Positions 32,650 through 44,119 are shown, counted from the first letter of the stretch. The stretch is 64,000 bases of DNA from Bretschneidera sinensis (GCA_023935145.1 CM043701.1:70262317-70326316), one strand, 5' to 3'. Notes: generated from the sequence alone by a model not told the origin. Translations and numbers: made by a program.

Positions 32650-33240
32650 GGTGGCGACTACCACCCGAATCATCAAGACGATATGTGAAGGCCCTGCAGC
32701 CAGAGGGAGCTCGAGACAGAGCGGTAATGCGTACGCCAGAGCCGTGGCCACTGTCAATGGGCCTTATAAGCTAAGGAAATCAGGGCTAGTGATATCTTTT
32801 ACGGAAGACAACTTGGAAGGCGTACAGACTCCTCATGACGACGCAATGGTGGTCTATCTCCTGGTGGGCAATCATGAAGTACGGCGTGTTTTTATTGACA
32901 ACGGGAGCTCGATGGATATATTATTCTATGACACCTTCCAGCACATGGAGCTGAAGGATGAGCGTTTAGAGCCGATATCGGCCCCCTTCTATGGTTTTGG
33001 TGGATCTCCAGTATTCGCCGAGGGAAGTATAGTCCTCCCTGTTACTGCAGGAATAGTGCCGCGAACAGCCACTGTGCAAACCACTTTCTTGGTTGTCAAA
33101 CAACCCTCCTCTTACAACATGATTCTCGGCTAACCTACCCTTAATAAGCTGAAGGTCGTTGTCTCCACTTATCATCTGAAAGTCAAATTTCCAACCTATG
33201 AGGGGGTGAGGATGGTCAGAGGAGATTAGAAAGTTTCTCG
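32650..33240 (+). pseudogene. Element C protease
   Basis: The open stretch 32651-33133 encodes DAMVVYLLVGNHEVRRVFID and then the active-site block NGSSMDILFYDTF, where many Tat elements have DGGSS or DTGSS. VVKQPSSYNMILG, the conserved YN.ILGRP motif, follows with a TAA directly after ILG. The expected active-site Asp is present as FIDNGSS. Confidence 0.8.
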
Positions 33241-34620
33241 GTCCTGCTATCTGAATGCTATTAAGGAAGGAAAAAAGACGAAAGCCCTGTCCTTTGAGAT
33301 GGAAGATCCCATAGATGAAATGAAGACCCCAAGGAGGCAACCCATAGAAGAACTGACCTTAGTCCCCCTCGAAGAAGATCCCTCCCGAACTATCCAAATT
33401 GGGTCGAATCTCCCCCAAAATCACAGGGAATAGCTCATCTCCCTCCTCAAGAAAAACCAGGACTTATTTGCCTGGTCGATATCAGATATGCCCGGGATCG
33501 ACCCCAAAACTATTAAGCATCGCTTGAACATAGATTCGAAACAAAGGCCAGTGATCCAGAGAAAAGAACTTTCGCCCTAGAGCGCCAGGTCGCCATCAAT
33601 ACCGAGGTGGATAAATTGCTTAAAGCTGGCTTCGTCCTAGAAGTAAAGTACCCAAAGTGGGTATCCAATACGGTGATGGTCCGGAAGGCCAGCGGTAAAT
33701 GACAGATCTGTATCGACTTCACCAACCTAAACAAAGTCTGCCCTAAGAACAGCTTTCCCCTCCCTCGGGTCGATCAACTGGTAGACGTCACCTCGTGGCA
33801 CGAACTCCTCTCCTTCATGGACACATACTCTGGCTATAACTAGATCTATATGTACGGGCTTGACCAAGACAAGACCACCTTCATCCCTGATCGAGGGTTG
33901 TACTGCTATAAGGTTATGCCCTTTGGACTCAAGAACACCAGCGCAACCTATCAGAGGTTGGTAAACAAGATCTTCAATGAACAGGTTGGGCAAAACATGG
34001 AAGTCTATATAGATGATACGTTGGTCAAGAGCACGGAAGTGCGAAACCACAGCATCGACTTAGAAGAAGCGTTTGGGGTACTGCGCAAGCATGAGATGAG
34101 GTTAAACCCATCAAAATGTGCATTTGGAGTAACAGGAGGAAAATTCTTGGGCTTCATCATCACCCCAAAGAGGAATAGAAGCCAATACAGAAAAGATAAA
34201 AGTCATCCTTGATATGGCTCCCCCTAGGTCCATCAAGGAGGTACAGTGCTTCACTGGGTGAATAGCAGCCCTGAATCGCTTCATGTCTAAGTCCACGGAA
34301 AGATGCTTGCCTTTCTTCAAGGCCATCAAGAAGGCGAAAGATTTTTCCTGGTCTGAGAACTGCTAGGAGGCATTTGAAGAATTGAAGAAATATTTAAGTT
34401 CACCCCCACTCTTGACCAAGCCACTTCTGGGTGAAGAACTGTTTCTATACTTATCTGTCGGACAAAGCACCATGGCCTCTGTCCTAATCCGAGAAGAGGA
34501 AAGCATTCAGAAACCCATCTACTATGTCAGTAGAATCCTCCATTAAGCAGAACTAAGGTATCCTCCCATTGAGAAAGTAGCTTACGCCCTCATGGTAATT
34601 GCATGAAAACTCCGATCATA
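33240..34620 (+). pseudogene. Element C reverse transcriptase and first RNase H
   Basis: Frames read FAWSISDMPGIDPKTIKHRL, the FVLEVKYPKWVSNTVMV region, KVMPFGLKNTSATYQRLVN, VYIDDTLVKS (catalytic YIDD kept, about 34006-34035) and NPSKCAFGVTGGKFLGF. IAALNRF, AFEELKKYL and LRYPPIEKVAYAL follow. Stops include TAG at 33841 (expected Gln), TGA at 34258 (expected Arg) and TAG at 34364 (expected Gln). Confidence 0.85.
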
Positions 34621-34627
34621 TTTCCAG

Positions 34628-35250
34628 GTGCACACGATTATCCTTCTGATCGACCAACCCTTGATGCAAGTCCCGCACAACCCAAGTGTTTCCGAAAGAA
34701 TGGTAAAATGGTCAATAAAGCTAGGGGAGTTCGATATTCGTTACCACCCTCAACAAGCAATCAAAGATCAAGCCTTGGCTGACTTCATCATCGAATTAAC
34801 CCTCCCAGTGGATCCAAGTGAGGGAGTAGGGTCAACGCTAGACGAATCACCTCCAAGGTGGACACTCCACATAGACGGATCTTCGAACATCATAGGCAGC
34901 AGAGTAGGGCTCATCCTCTGCAATCCTGACAGCTTCATAGTTGAATATGCCCTGAGATTTGAATTCAAAACCTCTAATAACGAGGCAAAATACGAAGCCT
35001 TACTGGTCGACCTAAGGTTGGCAAAAACATTGACCACCAAGGTTCTAGATGTGTACAGCGACTCACAGCTAGTGGTTAGATAGGTGACAGGGAAATTCAA
35101 GGCTCGAGGAGAAAAGCTCGCCCGATACCTTGAAAAGGCAAAAGAGCTCGCTGCAAAATTCAAAATATTTTGGATAACTCAGGTCCCATTAGTAGAAAAC
35201 TCCAAAGCAGAAGCCTTAGCTCGCTTGGCTTCGTCTCGGTACTCGAGCTA
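34628..35250 (+). pseudogene. Element C second (archaeal-type) RNase H
   Basis: The open stretch 34628-35083 includes the linker VKWSIKLGEFDIRYHPQQAI and the RNase H start WTLHIDGSSNIIGSRVGLIL. The active-site blocks SNNEAKYEALL and VYSDSQLVV follow. A TAG at 35081 replaces the expected Gln, and the frame goes on with VTGKFKARGEKLARYLEKA. A second RNase H after the first is a mark of the Tat lineage. Confidence 0.85.
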
Positions 35251-35279
35251 ACTCAGGCGGTCTATCTTAAAACTCTCTT

Positions 35280-36563
35280 AGCCCTAAGTATAGATGAAGT
35301 CACTACCCTGCTGGTGGCAGAGGATGAAATATAGATGGACCCGATCCTCCGGTATTTGAGGAATGGTGAAGTCCCCGAACAGAAAAGCGAGGCCAGAAAG
35401 CTAATCTCCCGAGCCTCCCGGTACACGGTTATAGATGGACAGTTATATAAGAAGGCTCTGACTATGCTTTACTTGAGGTGCCTCAACTCTGTTGAGACCG
35501 ATTACACTCACTGAGAGGTCCAGGAAGGTATATATGGAAATCACCTAGGAGTTCAAGCCCTAACCTTCAGGGTTCTTTGCCAGGGGTATTACTGGCCCAA
35601 AATGAAAGAAGACGTAGCTAATTTGGTCAAGAAATACAAAAAATACCAACAGTATTCCTCAAAGTTGTACCAGCCTACTAATCCTCTCATCACAATTGCC
35701 AGCCCCCTCCCTTTTGCTATGTGGGGAATGGACATTCTTGGCCCATTTACCGCAACAACCGAACAAAGAAGCATCTCATCGTGGCCATCGATTACTTCAC
35801 CAAGTGGGTCGAGGCAGAGCCACTGGTCAGTATCATGGATCACCAAACCCAAAATTTCATTTGAAAATCGATCGTGTGTCGGTTCGGGATTCCTCGGGTG
35901 TTGATCACTGATAATGGAAAGCAGTTCGATAGTTCTCGATTTAAAACATTATGTGAAGACTTCCACATTGAGTATCGATTATCGTCCGTCAAATATCCAC
36001 AGGCCAATGGTCAGGCCGAAGTCACCAACAGAACACTTCTCCAAGGAATCAAGAAAAAACTTGACGAGGAGGATAGACAATGGACTGACCAGCTCCCCAA
36101 TGTTCTTTGGGCCTATCAGACAACTGTATGTACGCCAACAGGAGAAACCCCATTCTTCATGATATACGGTTCGAAAGCCATCATCCTGTTTGTGATCGAA
36201 ATACCATCGATATGCGTGCAATATTTTGAACTGAGTAACAATGAGAAAGGTTTACGGATGAACACAGATTTGGTTGACGAAGCCCGAGACAAAGCCCAAA
36301 TCCCTTTAGCTGCGTATCAACATAGGACAGCCCGATATTACAACTCCTGAGTTCATAATAGAAACTTCAAACTCCATGACCTTGTCATTCGAAAAAGCAA
36401 AGTGTCCCGTCCTCGACACACTGGAAAGCTCGTTCCAAATTGGGAAGGCCCATACAGAATCCGAAGAGTTTGCCGGATGGGCACTTTCGAACTCGAAGGA
36501 TTGGATGGCAAGCCAGTTCCACACACTTGGAACGTGGAAAACCTCTGCAAATTTTATCAATGA
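35280..36563 (+). pseudogene. Element C integrase
   Basis: Blocks in order: GNHLGVQALTFRVLCQGYYW, MWGMDILGPF (about 35719-35748, first catalytic Asp), FGIPRVLITDNGKQFD (35880-35930, second Asp), QANGQAEVTNRTLLQGIKKK (third residue Glu), VLWAYQTTVCTPTGETPF and the C-terminal FKLHDLVIRKSKVS, WEGPYRIRRV and HTWNVENLCKFYQ. It ends TGA at 36561-36563. The DDE residues are all readable, but frameshifts between them (near 35750, 35870, 36350) and stops inactivate it. Confidence 0.85.
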
Positions 36564-36622
36564 AGTGAAATGTAAAAGCAAAAAGTAAAGGAATAATAAA
36601 AGTTTGCAGAAAAGTTCGAAAT

Positions 36623-36628
36623 TTTATT
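36623..36628 (-). terminator. Candidate polyadenylation signal of the antisense gene
   Basis: The minus strand reads AATAAA at this place (plus strand TTTATT), about 95 bases after the antisense stop. It lies between the convergent ends of pol (stop 36561-36563) and the antisense gene. Function is inferred from motif and position. Confidence 0.5.
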
Positions 36629-37207
36629 AACCTAAAAGTCAAAAGTACAAAAGATAGGTATTACCGGCATCAAGTGCAAAGAGTAAAACTAAAAATTATC
36701 CTAAGGCACTGGGGCCTCCTAGACTCCGCCATCTGGGGCCTTTTGGGCTCCACCCTCTAGGGCCTCCTGGCTACTGACTGCGGTCGTGTCCTCCGCGTCC
36801 CCTCCAGCAACAACAGCACTAGCTTTGCCTAAGGAAGACGCTAGATCCAAGCCAGAAAAGTCGACCCTTAGGAAGAGGGACGCAGCCTTCTTTCTGGCTT
36901 TATTAAAGCCCTCGAAGAACTGGGCACCACCTTCTTCCAGCAAAGCCTTCTCCCTCTCCGCAGCTTGGCACCGAACCTTCTCCTTCTTAGCCCGAATCAG
37001 GTCCCTCTCATTTCTAAGGGCATTCTCAGCCTTACACTGGTGATCCTTCTCGAAGACGACGTCCTCCTTGGCCCTTTCGACCACCTCGAGGGAGAAGGAC
37101 AAGGCTCGGAGTAAGTCCCAGGTTTTCTCTAGCTTCTACTCGGCCTTCGCCAGATGCTCAGCGTTATCAGCACTATGCTGAGCAAGAACCTCTGCAAAGA
37201 CTCCAGC

Positions 37208-37295
37208 CTGAAACAGAAAGAGGCATTGTGAAAAACGGTTGCAATATGAAAAAGAAAACTAACTAAAGAATCAAGACGAGGGAAAGAAACCGTAC
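37208..37295 (-). other. Intron 2 of the antisense gene (88 bp)
   Basis: The donor CCCAG|GTACGG and acceptor TTTCTGTTTCAG|GCTGGAG are canonical. The interval is T-rich (TTCTTTAGTTAGTTTTC). Joining it links VVVSQ to AGVFAEVL in phase 0. Confidence 0.75.
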
Positions 37296-37702
37296 CTGGG
37301 AAACCACGACCTCCATAACCGAGCAAAGACCTTTAAAAGACTTTCTCGTGAGCTCCAGTATGTCATAGGGAGGAATCCCCATGACAAGGTGTTCATGAAG
37401 GACTTGAGGGTGGGCAAACACCGAGTCATCGACCTTCAGTGCCCAGCTGGGCACGAAGGGAGCATTAACCCCGGACCATTCCCCAGCAGAGGACGGCCCC
37501 TAGGTAAGGGTCGAGGTAACAGGAACCGCCCCAGCATTTGGAACGGGAGGCCTTGAAGGGCTCTCTATAAGAATAGGCACTAGGGTTGAAGCTCGGGCCT
37601 TCTTCCTCTGCTCTTGGGCAGAGCTACTAGCCTCTGTGGCACTCTTCTTCTCTTGGGCCATGTGTTTGGCCCTCTCCCTTGCCTGGGCAACCATCTCCAT
37701 CT

Positions 37703-37775
37703 CTGCACAAAAGAAGGGTGTTAGTAACTTGGAAACAAATATCAAATTTTAATAAGCTAAAAGACTAAGGGCTAC
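37703..37775 (-). other. Intron 1 of the antisense gene (73 bp)
   Basis: The donor GCATA|GTAGCC is weak but has GT. The acceptor CTTCTTTTGTGCAG|AGATGG is strong and preceded by AT/T-rich sequence. Joining gives EH-K-MEMVAQ with phase kept (1+2). At 73 bp it is near the lower size limit for plant introns. Confidence 0.65.
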
Positions 37776-38820
37776 TATGCTCGAGGTTTGTTGGAAGGCT
37801 GGGAAGGTAGAGGTCGTGCCTGTGGAGTTCTTCGTTATCTCCAAGTACCTCGATATCCAAGGGTGCGACCAACATAGCCTTCAGTGTCTCTTGCTCTCGG
37901 TGCAGGAGGTGCGGCTTCTTGTATTTAACAGCACGATCCAAGCTCTAACCGAGGGGGACACCGAAGCTCTCAACACTTCTTATGAAGAAGAATGACCTCT
38001 TCCACTTCTTTATGGAAAATGGATTCTTCTTTAACATACCTTTTCGAGCCCTCGAGCTAACTATGACCCATCCAGTTTGCCCAAGCTGGGTTATCTGAAA
38101 GTGGGCTTCGAAAACATTGATGTTCATCACTCCACCCACCTCTTGACACACGACAATGAATTCCAGGATCAGTCGGATTGAGTTGGGCACCAGCTGACTC
38201 AGCGTGATACTAAAGTATCTGAGCATCGAGCAGAAGAATGGGTAGAAAGGGAACCTAAGCCCTGCCTTCATATACTGCTCATAAATGCACAACTCGTAAG
38301 ACACACGGCTCAGAAGAGCATCGCATGCCCTCTCACCACCCTCTGGTGCCCTCAGGTGGTACTCAATGGGGATTCTATAGTTTATCCTCATCCCCATGAG
38401 TTCAGCCTCCTCCACTACACTCGAGATGGAGTTCACCTCGAACATCTACTCCTCCCTCTTGGCCTCTGTGGCGTCTTCCCTTATGCTCAAAAGCACCCGA
38501 TCGACATCCTCCCTAGAAGATTCTCTCTCTTCACTCTCTTCATCATCTCTCTCGGAGATATAAGGAACGAGAGCTAGGGTGCCCTCCCGAGGGACAACCT
38601 CTAGGGAATAGACCTCATCATTGGAGGAAACGTCTATTGCTTCCTCCAACTCCCTCGATAAGTCTCTACTAACCTCACTCTCGTCCAACATTATACTCAC
38701 CAAGAAAATGAGAATTCTAAACCTTCACCACTCTGAGCACTCTCAAACTATTCTTATCAAGCTGAGTGTACTCTCAAGATCTCTCAAAAAATGCAAGTGA
38801 AGAGAAATGACAAAGGGTCT

Positions 38821-38830
38821 CCTTATATAG
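38821..38830 (-). promoter_or_regulatory. Candidate TATA box of the antisense gene
   Basis: The minus strand reads CTATATAAGG, about 130 bases upstream of the antisense ATG. With the usual 30-base offset, transcription would start near 38795 and give a leader of about 100 nt. No other TATA-like element is closer. Confidence 0.6.
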
Positions 38831-39127
38831 GAGTTGCTACAATAGAGAACGAGGAGCATTAAATCAACCCTCAAACTAAAAGGACGTGACCTTTGTTATC
38901 ACCTAGGCACCGTTCTCTCTCCCCAAAATTCCAGCTATCATTAAAGCACGACCGTTACTGTGCCTAATGCATCATCATTAAAAGACAACCGCCGTCATAA
39001 TTTATTGCACCTGTAAAAAGGCCCATGGGTCTAAAAAGAGCCCACAGGCCCAGGACAAAGAAAAGCCCATGGGCCCAAGATGATGGAGAACCCATGGACC
39101 CTAAGCAAAGAAACACGTGGGAGGGCC

Positions 39128-41125
39128 CATCACCCAGATTCTCCAAGTCCGAACGTATGAACTGCTTGTCATACACTCGACCTATATTCTCCAAGTTCGA
39201 CCGTATAAGCTGCTTTGCATACACTCGGCCTAAATTCTCCAAGTCCGAGCGTATGAGCTGTTTGTCATACGCTTGACCTAGATTCTCCAAGTTCGAGCAT
39301 ATGAGCTGCTTTGCATATGCTCGACTTAGATTCTCCAAGTCCGAGCATATAAGTTGCTTGTCATACGCTCGGCTTAGATTCTCCAAGTTCGAGTGTATGA
39401 GCTGTTTTGCATACACTCGACCTAAATTCTCCAAGACTGAGCGTATGAGTTGCTTATCATACGCTAGGCCTAGATTCTCTAAGTCTGAGTGTATGAGCTG
39501 CTTTGTATACGCGCTGCCTAGATTCTCCAAGTCCGAGTGTATGAGCTGCTTGTCAAACACTCGGCCTAGATTCTCCAAGTTTGAACGTATGAGCTGTTTG
39601 GCATACACTCAGTTTGGATTCTTCAAGTCCGAGAGTATGATCTGCTTGTCATACACTCCGTTTGGATTCTTCAAGTCTGAGCGTACAAGTTTCTTGTTAT
39701 ATACTTTGCCTAGATTCTCCAAGTTCGAGAGTACGAGCTGCTTGGCATACGCTCGGCCTAGATACTCCAAGTCTGAACGAACGAGCTACTTGTCATACGC
39801 TCGGCCTAGATTTTTTAAGTCCGAGCGTATGAGCTGCTTGTCACACGCTCGGCCTAGATTCTCCAAGTCCGAGCGTATGAGCTGCTTGTCATAAGCTTGG
39901 CCTAGATTCTCTAAGTCCGAGTGTATGAGCTGCTTTGCATACGCTCATCCTAGATTCTCTAAGTCTAAGCGTATAAGTTGCTTGTCATACGCTCGGTCTA
40001 GATTCTTCAAGTCCGAGTGTAAGAGCTGCTTGTCATACGCTCCGCCTAGATTTTCCAAGTCCGAGTGTACGAGTTACTTGTCATACGTTCATACTAGATT
40101 CTCCAAGTTGGAGCGTATGAGCTGCTTGGCATACGCTCGACCTAGATTCTCCAAGTCCGAGCGTACGAGCTTTTTTTCATACACTCGGCCTAGATTCTCC
40201 AAGTCTGAGTGTACGAGCTGCTTGTCATACACTCAGCCTAGATTCTCCAAGTTTGAGCATATGAGCTGTTTATCATACGCTCGGCCTAGATTCTCCAAGT
40301 CCGAGGGTATGAGTTGCTTGTCATACGCTCGGCATAGATTCTCTAAGTCCGAGCGTATGAACTCTTTTGCATACATTCGGCCTAGATTCTCCAAGTCCTA
40401 GCGTATGAGCTGTTTGTCATACACTCGGCCTAGATTCTCCAAGTTCGAGCGTACGAGTTGTTTGTCATACGCTCGGCCTAAATTCTCCAAATTCGACCGT
40501 ATGAGCTACTTATCGTATGCCCGACCTAGATTCTCCAAGTCCGAGCGTATGAGCTACTTGTCATACACTCAGCCTAGATTCTCCAAGTCTAAGCGTATGA
40601 GCTGCTTGGTATATGCTCGGCCTAGATTCTCCAAGTCTGAGCAAATAAGCTGCTTTGTATATGCTTGTCCTAGATTCATCAAGTCCGAGCGAATAAGCTA
40701 CTTTGTATATGATCGACCTAGATTCTCTAAGTCCGAGCCAATGAGCTGCTTTGCATACGCTCGGCCTAGATTCTCCAAGTCCGAGCGTATGAGCTGTTTT
40801 GAATACACTCGACCTAGATTCTCCAAGTCTGAGTGTATGAGCTGCTTATCATATGCTCGACCTAGATTCTCCAAGTCCGAGTGTATGAGCTACTTGGCAT
40901 ACACTAGACCTAGATTCTCCAAGTCCGAGCGTATGAGTTGCTTGTCATACACTCGGCCTAGATTCTCTAAGTCCGAGCGTATGAGCTGTTTGGCATACGC
41001 TCGGCCTAGATTTTCTAAGTCCGAGCTCATGGGCTGCTCAGCCTAGATTCGGTAAGTCCGAGCGTATGTGCTGCTCGGCCTAGATTCTCCAAGTTCGAGT
41101 GTATGGGCTACTTTGCATGCACTCG
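39128..41125 (+). repeat. Minisatellite: about 40 copies of a 48-bp unit
   Basis: The unit opens GGCCTAGATTCTCCAAGTCC and continues GAGCGTATGA, GCTGCTTG, TCATACGCTC. CCAAG recurs every 48 bp (39143, 39191, 39239, 39287 and on). The second half is an inverted repeat: GAGCGTATGA pairs exactly with TCATACGCTC around an 8-base loop. The array lies between the antisense gene's promoter and the polypurine tract of C. Units differ at several positions, with many transitions. As 48 is a multiple of three and the unit lacks stops, long frames are open on both strands (16-residue periods such as RPRFSKSER). I do not regard these as genes. Confidence 0.95.
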
Positions 41126-41232
41126 GCCAAAATTTCCTTGTCCGAGACTCCATCTTATTTCTAAAAAAAATCACAAGTATGAATGCTTGGCCACGACACA
41201 TCACATTTTACTTCCTCAAGGCATAAGTACCT

Positions 41233-41248
41233 GAGGAAGTGGGGGGCC
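41233..41248 (+). promoter_or_regulatory. Polypurine tract of element C
   Basis: GAGGAAGTGGGGGGCC ends 2 bp before the 3' LTR. It is the expected plus-strand primer site. Confidence 0.8.
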
Positions 41249-41250
41249 TG

Positions 41251-41759
41251 TGATGCAGCCCATAAAACCCTGGACCAATAAGAAACCCACATGTGGACTC
41301 TGGTGTCACAAATAGGACAATGACATGTGTCAAGCCTTCTTAGCATTGTAAGGCACATGTGGAGCAAGCAAGGAACGCCACTGCCACGTCAAAGCGTGAT
41401 TAGCGGACCTAACCCCCTCTGAAACACGCAACTACTCTAACACACTCAATGCCCTGATCACGCTATTAAGACTTACCTCTGAATCCCAGGATCACAGGGA
41501 CAGACCCATGCCTTCCCCACGTGGGCGACCTCCCCTCGGGAGCTATAAATATCTTGAGGTAAGCGAGTCTAAGTGAAGACTTAAGACTTATCCACAATCA
41601 GTATTAATTTGCTTTACAGTTAATCCTCGGCCTTGTCCTAACTAAAGTGTCGGAGCGCCCTCGGAGATTTCCCCCTCCCCTCCTTCCGAGGATCTTTTAG
41701 TTCACCTCTGTTACTTGTGTAGGGCCACGTCAGCATCAATAATTTTTGCGACATCAACA
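41251..41759 (+). repeat. 3' LTR of element C
   Basis: It begins TGATGCAGCCCATAAAACC and ends ACATCAACA. TSD AGATT follows at 41760-41764. TATAAAT at 41544-41550 is a good TATA box. Confidence 0.9.
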
Positions 41760-41764
41760 AGATT

Positions 41765-44115
41765 GATGGTCCAATTTGATATAATTTTTGAAATATTACA
41801 TTGAAAATTTTATTGGAAGAGTTGGAAAATTTTTTGAAGAAGAAAGTTCTGAAAATTGTGAAATTAGAAGTTTAAAATGAAAATTTTTTGAAGAAAAATG
41901 TTAAATGAAGTTGAAGAAATTAATTTAAATTTTGGTGGAAAAAATTAATTTTCTATAATTTTTAGAAAAAAATTTGAATGAAGAAATAATGAAAAATTGT
42001 TTTAATAGGAAAATGGTAAAAATTTAATTATGAAATTATAGAATTATAAATAAAGAATGACAATAACATAAATTTAAAAAGTAATAGATCATTGGCAGAA
42101 CTATAATTATGTAATGGTAGAATTATAAATAATGAATAATAGTAAATTTTACAAGTGATAGGTTGGTGGTAAATTTGTAATTTTAAGAAAAAAATATACA
42201 TAATTGAAATTTGGGGTGATTAAGGTAAGTTCACGGCATAAAAACTTTCAAAATGTTCATAATTTTTATATTAAAATATAATTAAATATTATTAAAATAG
42301 TTAAAATAAAATAAAATTTTGAAACAGTGAAGAATGCTAATTCCTTAGGTCTTCATGTGAAGACATTTGAAAGTAGTTTTATTATTAATTAAATAATATT
42401 AAAATAATAATATTTCATGAGAACTTATGTTTGTCTTTCCATTTCCTTTCATGTTAGTTTGGTTTTTCTTTCTTTCTTCAAAAATTTTCTTTAGCACAAA
42501 TTTGTATAAAAATTTCCCCAATATTATAGATAATTACTATTATCCAATTTTAATACCAAGACTTCATCTTAGTTTGAGATATTCGTAATCAACAATCTCG
42601 AGAAATTGTTGAAAAGAGCAAAAAAGCAAGGAGGTGATCCACAAGTAACTTTAAATGCTACGTGGCGAGTTAAATTTACTTTTAATAAATGACACAAATA
42701 TGAAAAATGAATTGATACTGTTATGATTAAATTACTGAAATGTAATGTGAAATGCTGATTTGAGAAAATATATGAGATATATGATATTTGGATGAAATGC
42801 AAAGATATTATGAATAATAAATTAATGAATTGAGGTAGTTGAATTATTATTAAATTAATATTGTATGTATGAATAATTAAATGATAGACATACATGTTGA
42901 ACAATTAAACGAAATTCTTGAAAGTCATGATTGATATGTTACATGAAGAAACGATTTGATATGTATGTTAAGAAAGAGATAGTTGATTGTATGCTTTGAT
43001 ATATGTCCGCTTGCATGTAATTGTTCATATGCATAAGGTAAAGACCAAGAAGGTAACTGGTCTAGTTGAGAGGACCAGGAAGTTAGCTAGTCTAGTTGAA
43101 ACATATTGACATGTGGGAAGATGTTCCCATATGATATACCGAAATTTGTATGATGAAATGATGGAAAAGAAAGAAAGAAAGAAAGAAAATTTAATTGGAT
43201 ACATTTATTTTATTTGAATAGTTTATTATTGATCATTGAGATGCTAAAGCATCACAGTTGATTGTGAAATGATTGACATAAAGATGAGTCTCATAATGAG
43301 ACAACTATTATGAGGAGTTGATTGAGGTTGATATAATAACTAGTGATTAAATATATTGTGAACCTCACGATAATGTAAATTATGATGATACTGAAATTAA
43401 GCTGATAAATATATGAGAAGATATTGAAATGATAAAAACATATGACTGATTGATAGTATGATATAAACATCATGACGAGGTAAATTTTGGTATAAAGATA
43501 TTTAATTGAAATTTTTGAGTTGATTAAATATATGAAAAGAAAATTGATATGATTGGTATATGAGATAAATTTATTTGAAAGATTATAGCTTGATGATTGA
43601 TTTAATAAGAGATTGAGAAATAATTGAATTATTATATGAGAAGAGATAGATGATTAATATTGTTTATTTAGTAATTATTGAAATGTGACTAGAAGTATAC
43701 AAATCGAGTACTTCTAGTAAATTTAATTCACCGAGCTTGTGAAGCTCACTCCTCATTGTTGAAATATTTCCGACAACGGAAAAGACGGGTAGATAGTTGT
43801 GCTGACTTTTCAGAGTAGTGACTTTATGTAAGTCTTATGGTTATCATCCTTAGACTAATGAAGGAAAGATGAAAGAAAATTTTGAGAAGATGTTCATAAT
43901 CATGCATTTTTATAATATTGTATATATTTGTTTATGTTAGAAGAAAGATGATATATCTCCCCTGGAAAGAATAGAGGATTGGATGTAAATAGTTATTTTA
44001 GTTTATATATATATATATATATATATTTTAAATTGTTACATGTGTGTGTCGTGCTATGATGACAAAACGTGATGACATTGTCTCGGGGGTGGCCAACCTG
44101 GGATGGATCATTACA
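41765..44115 (+). repeat. Second part of the 5' LTR of element D
   Basis: It continues the B-family LTR after C. AGGAGGTGATCCACAAGTAAC (about 42630), CATGCATTTT and GGTGGCCAACCTGGGATGG are shared with B and F, and it ends ATTACA at 44115. Simple repeats inside are (GAAA)n near 43168-43190 and (TA)n near 44008-44028. With the first part, D's LTR is about 2.4 kb. Confidence 0.85.
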
Positions 44116-44119
44116 ATTT

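Larger units (their letters stand above)
36719..38691 (-). pseudogene. Antisense gene of element C (putative gypsy-type transposon protein), three exons
   Basis: ATG is at 38691-38689. Exon 1 (38691-37776) encodes an acidic N-terminus and then the conserved domain: YRIPIEYHLRAPEGGERACD, LYEQYMKAGLRFPFYPFFC, LRYFSITLSQLVPNSIRLI, KKWKRSFFFIRS, LDRAVKYKKPHLL. Exon 2 (37702-37296) starts KMEMVAQARERAKHMAQEKK and ends VMEVVVSQ. Exon 3 (37207-36719) is a charged coiled coil ending in AQFFEGFNKARKKAASLF and a stop at 36721-36719. Both splice joins keep frame. In-frame TAG stops lie at about 38446, 37937, 37501 and 37136. The domain is that annotated in plants as putative gypsy-type transposon protein (PF04195-like, from memory). 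Function is unknown. Confidence 0.8.
30502..41759 (+). mobile_element. Element C: Tat-lineage Ty3/gypsy element with antisense gene and tandem array
   Basis: LTRs of about 510-526 bp (30502-31027, 41251-41759) are flanked by the perfect duplication AGATT. The order is primer site, gag, protease, reverse transcriptase, two RNase H segments, integrase, antisense spliced gene (36719-38691, minus), 48-bp tandem array (about 39128-41110), polypurine tract and 3' LTR. The extra RNase H and the antisense gypsy-type transposon gene place it in the Tat group. Sense and antisense genes both carry several stops. LTR divergence is roughly 7 per cent by eye, so C is much older than the TR-GAG insert. Confidence 0.9.

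Noticed and set aside
39301..41046. Long plus-strand open frames as a repeat-protein gene
   Set aside because: They follow from a stop-free 48-bp unit read in frame, are interrupted by stops at 39895, 40402 and near 41046, and the opposite strand is equally open.
39128..41125. CRISPR-like regular array
   Set aside because: The units are directly adjacent with no unique spacers, lie inside a plant LTR element, and are all variants of one 48-bp word. It is a minisatellite.
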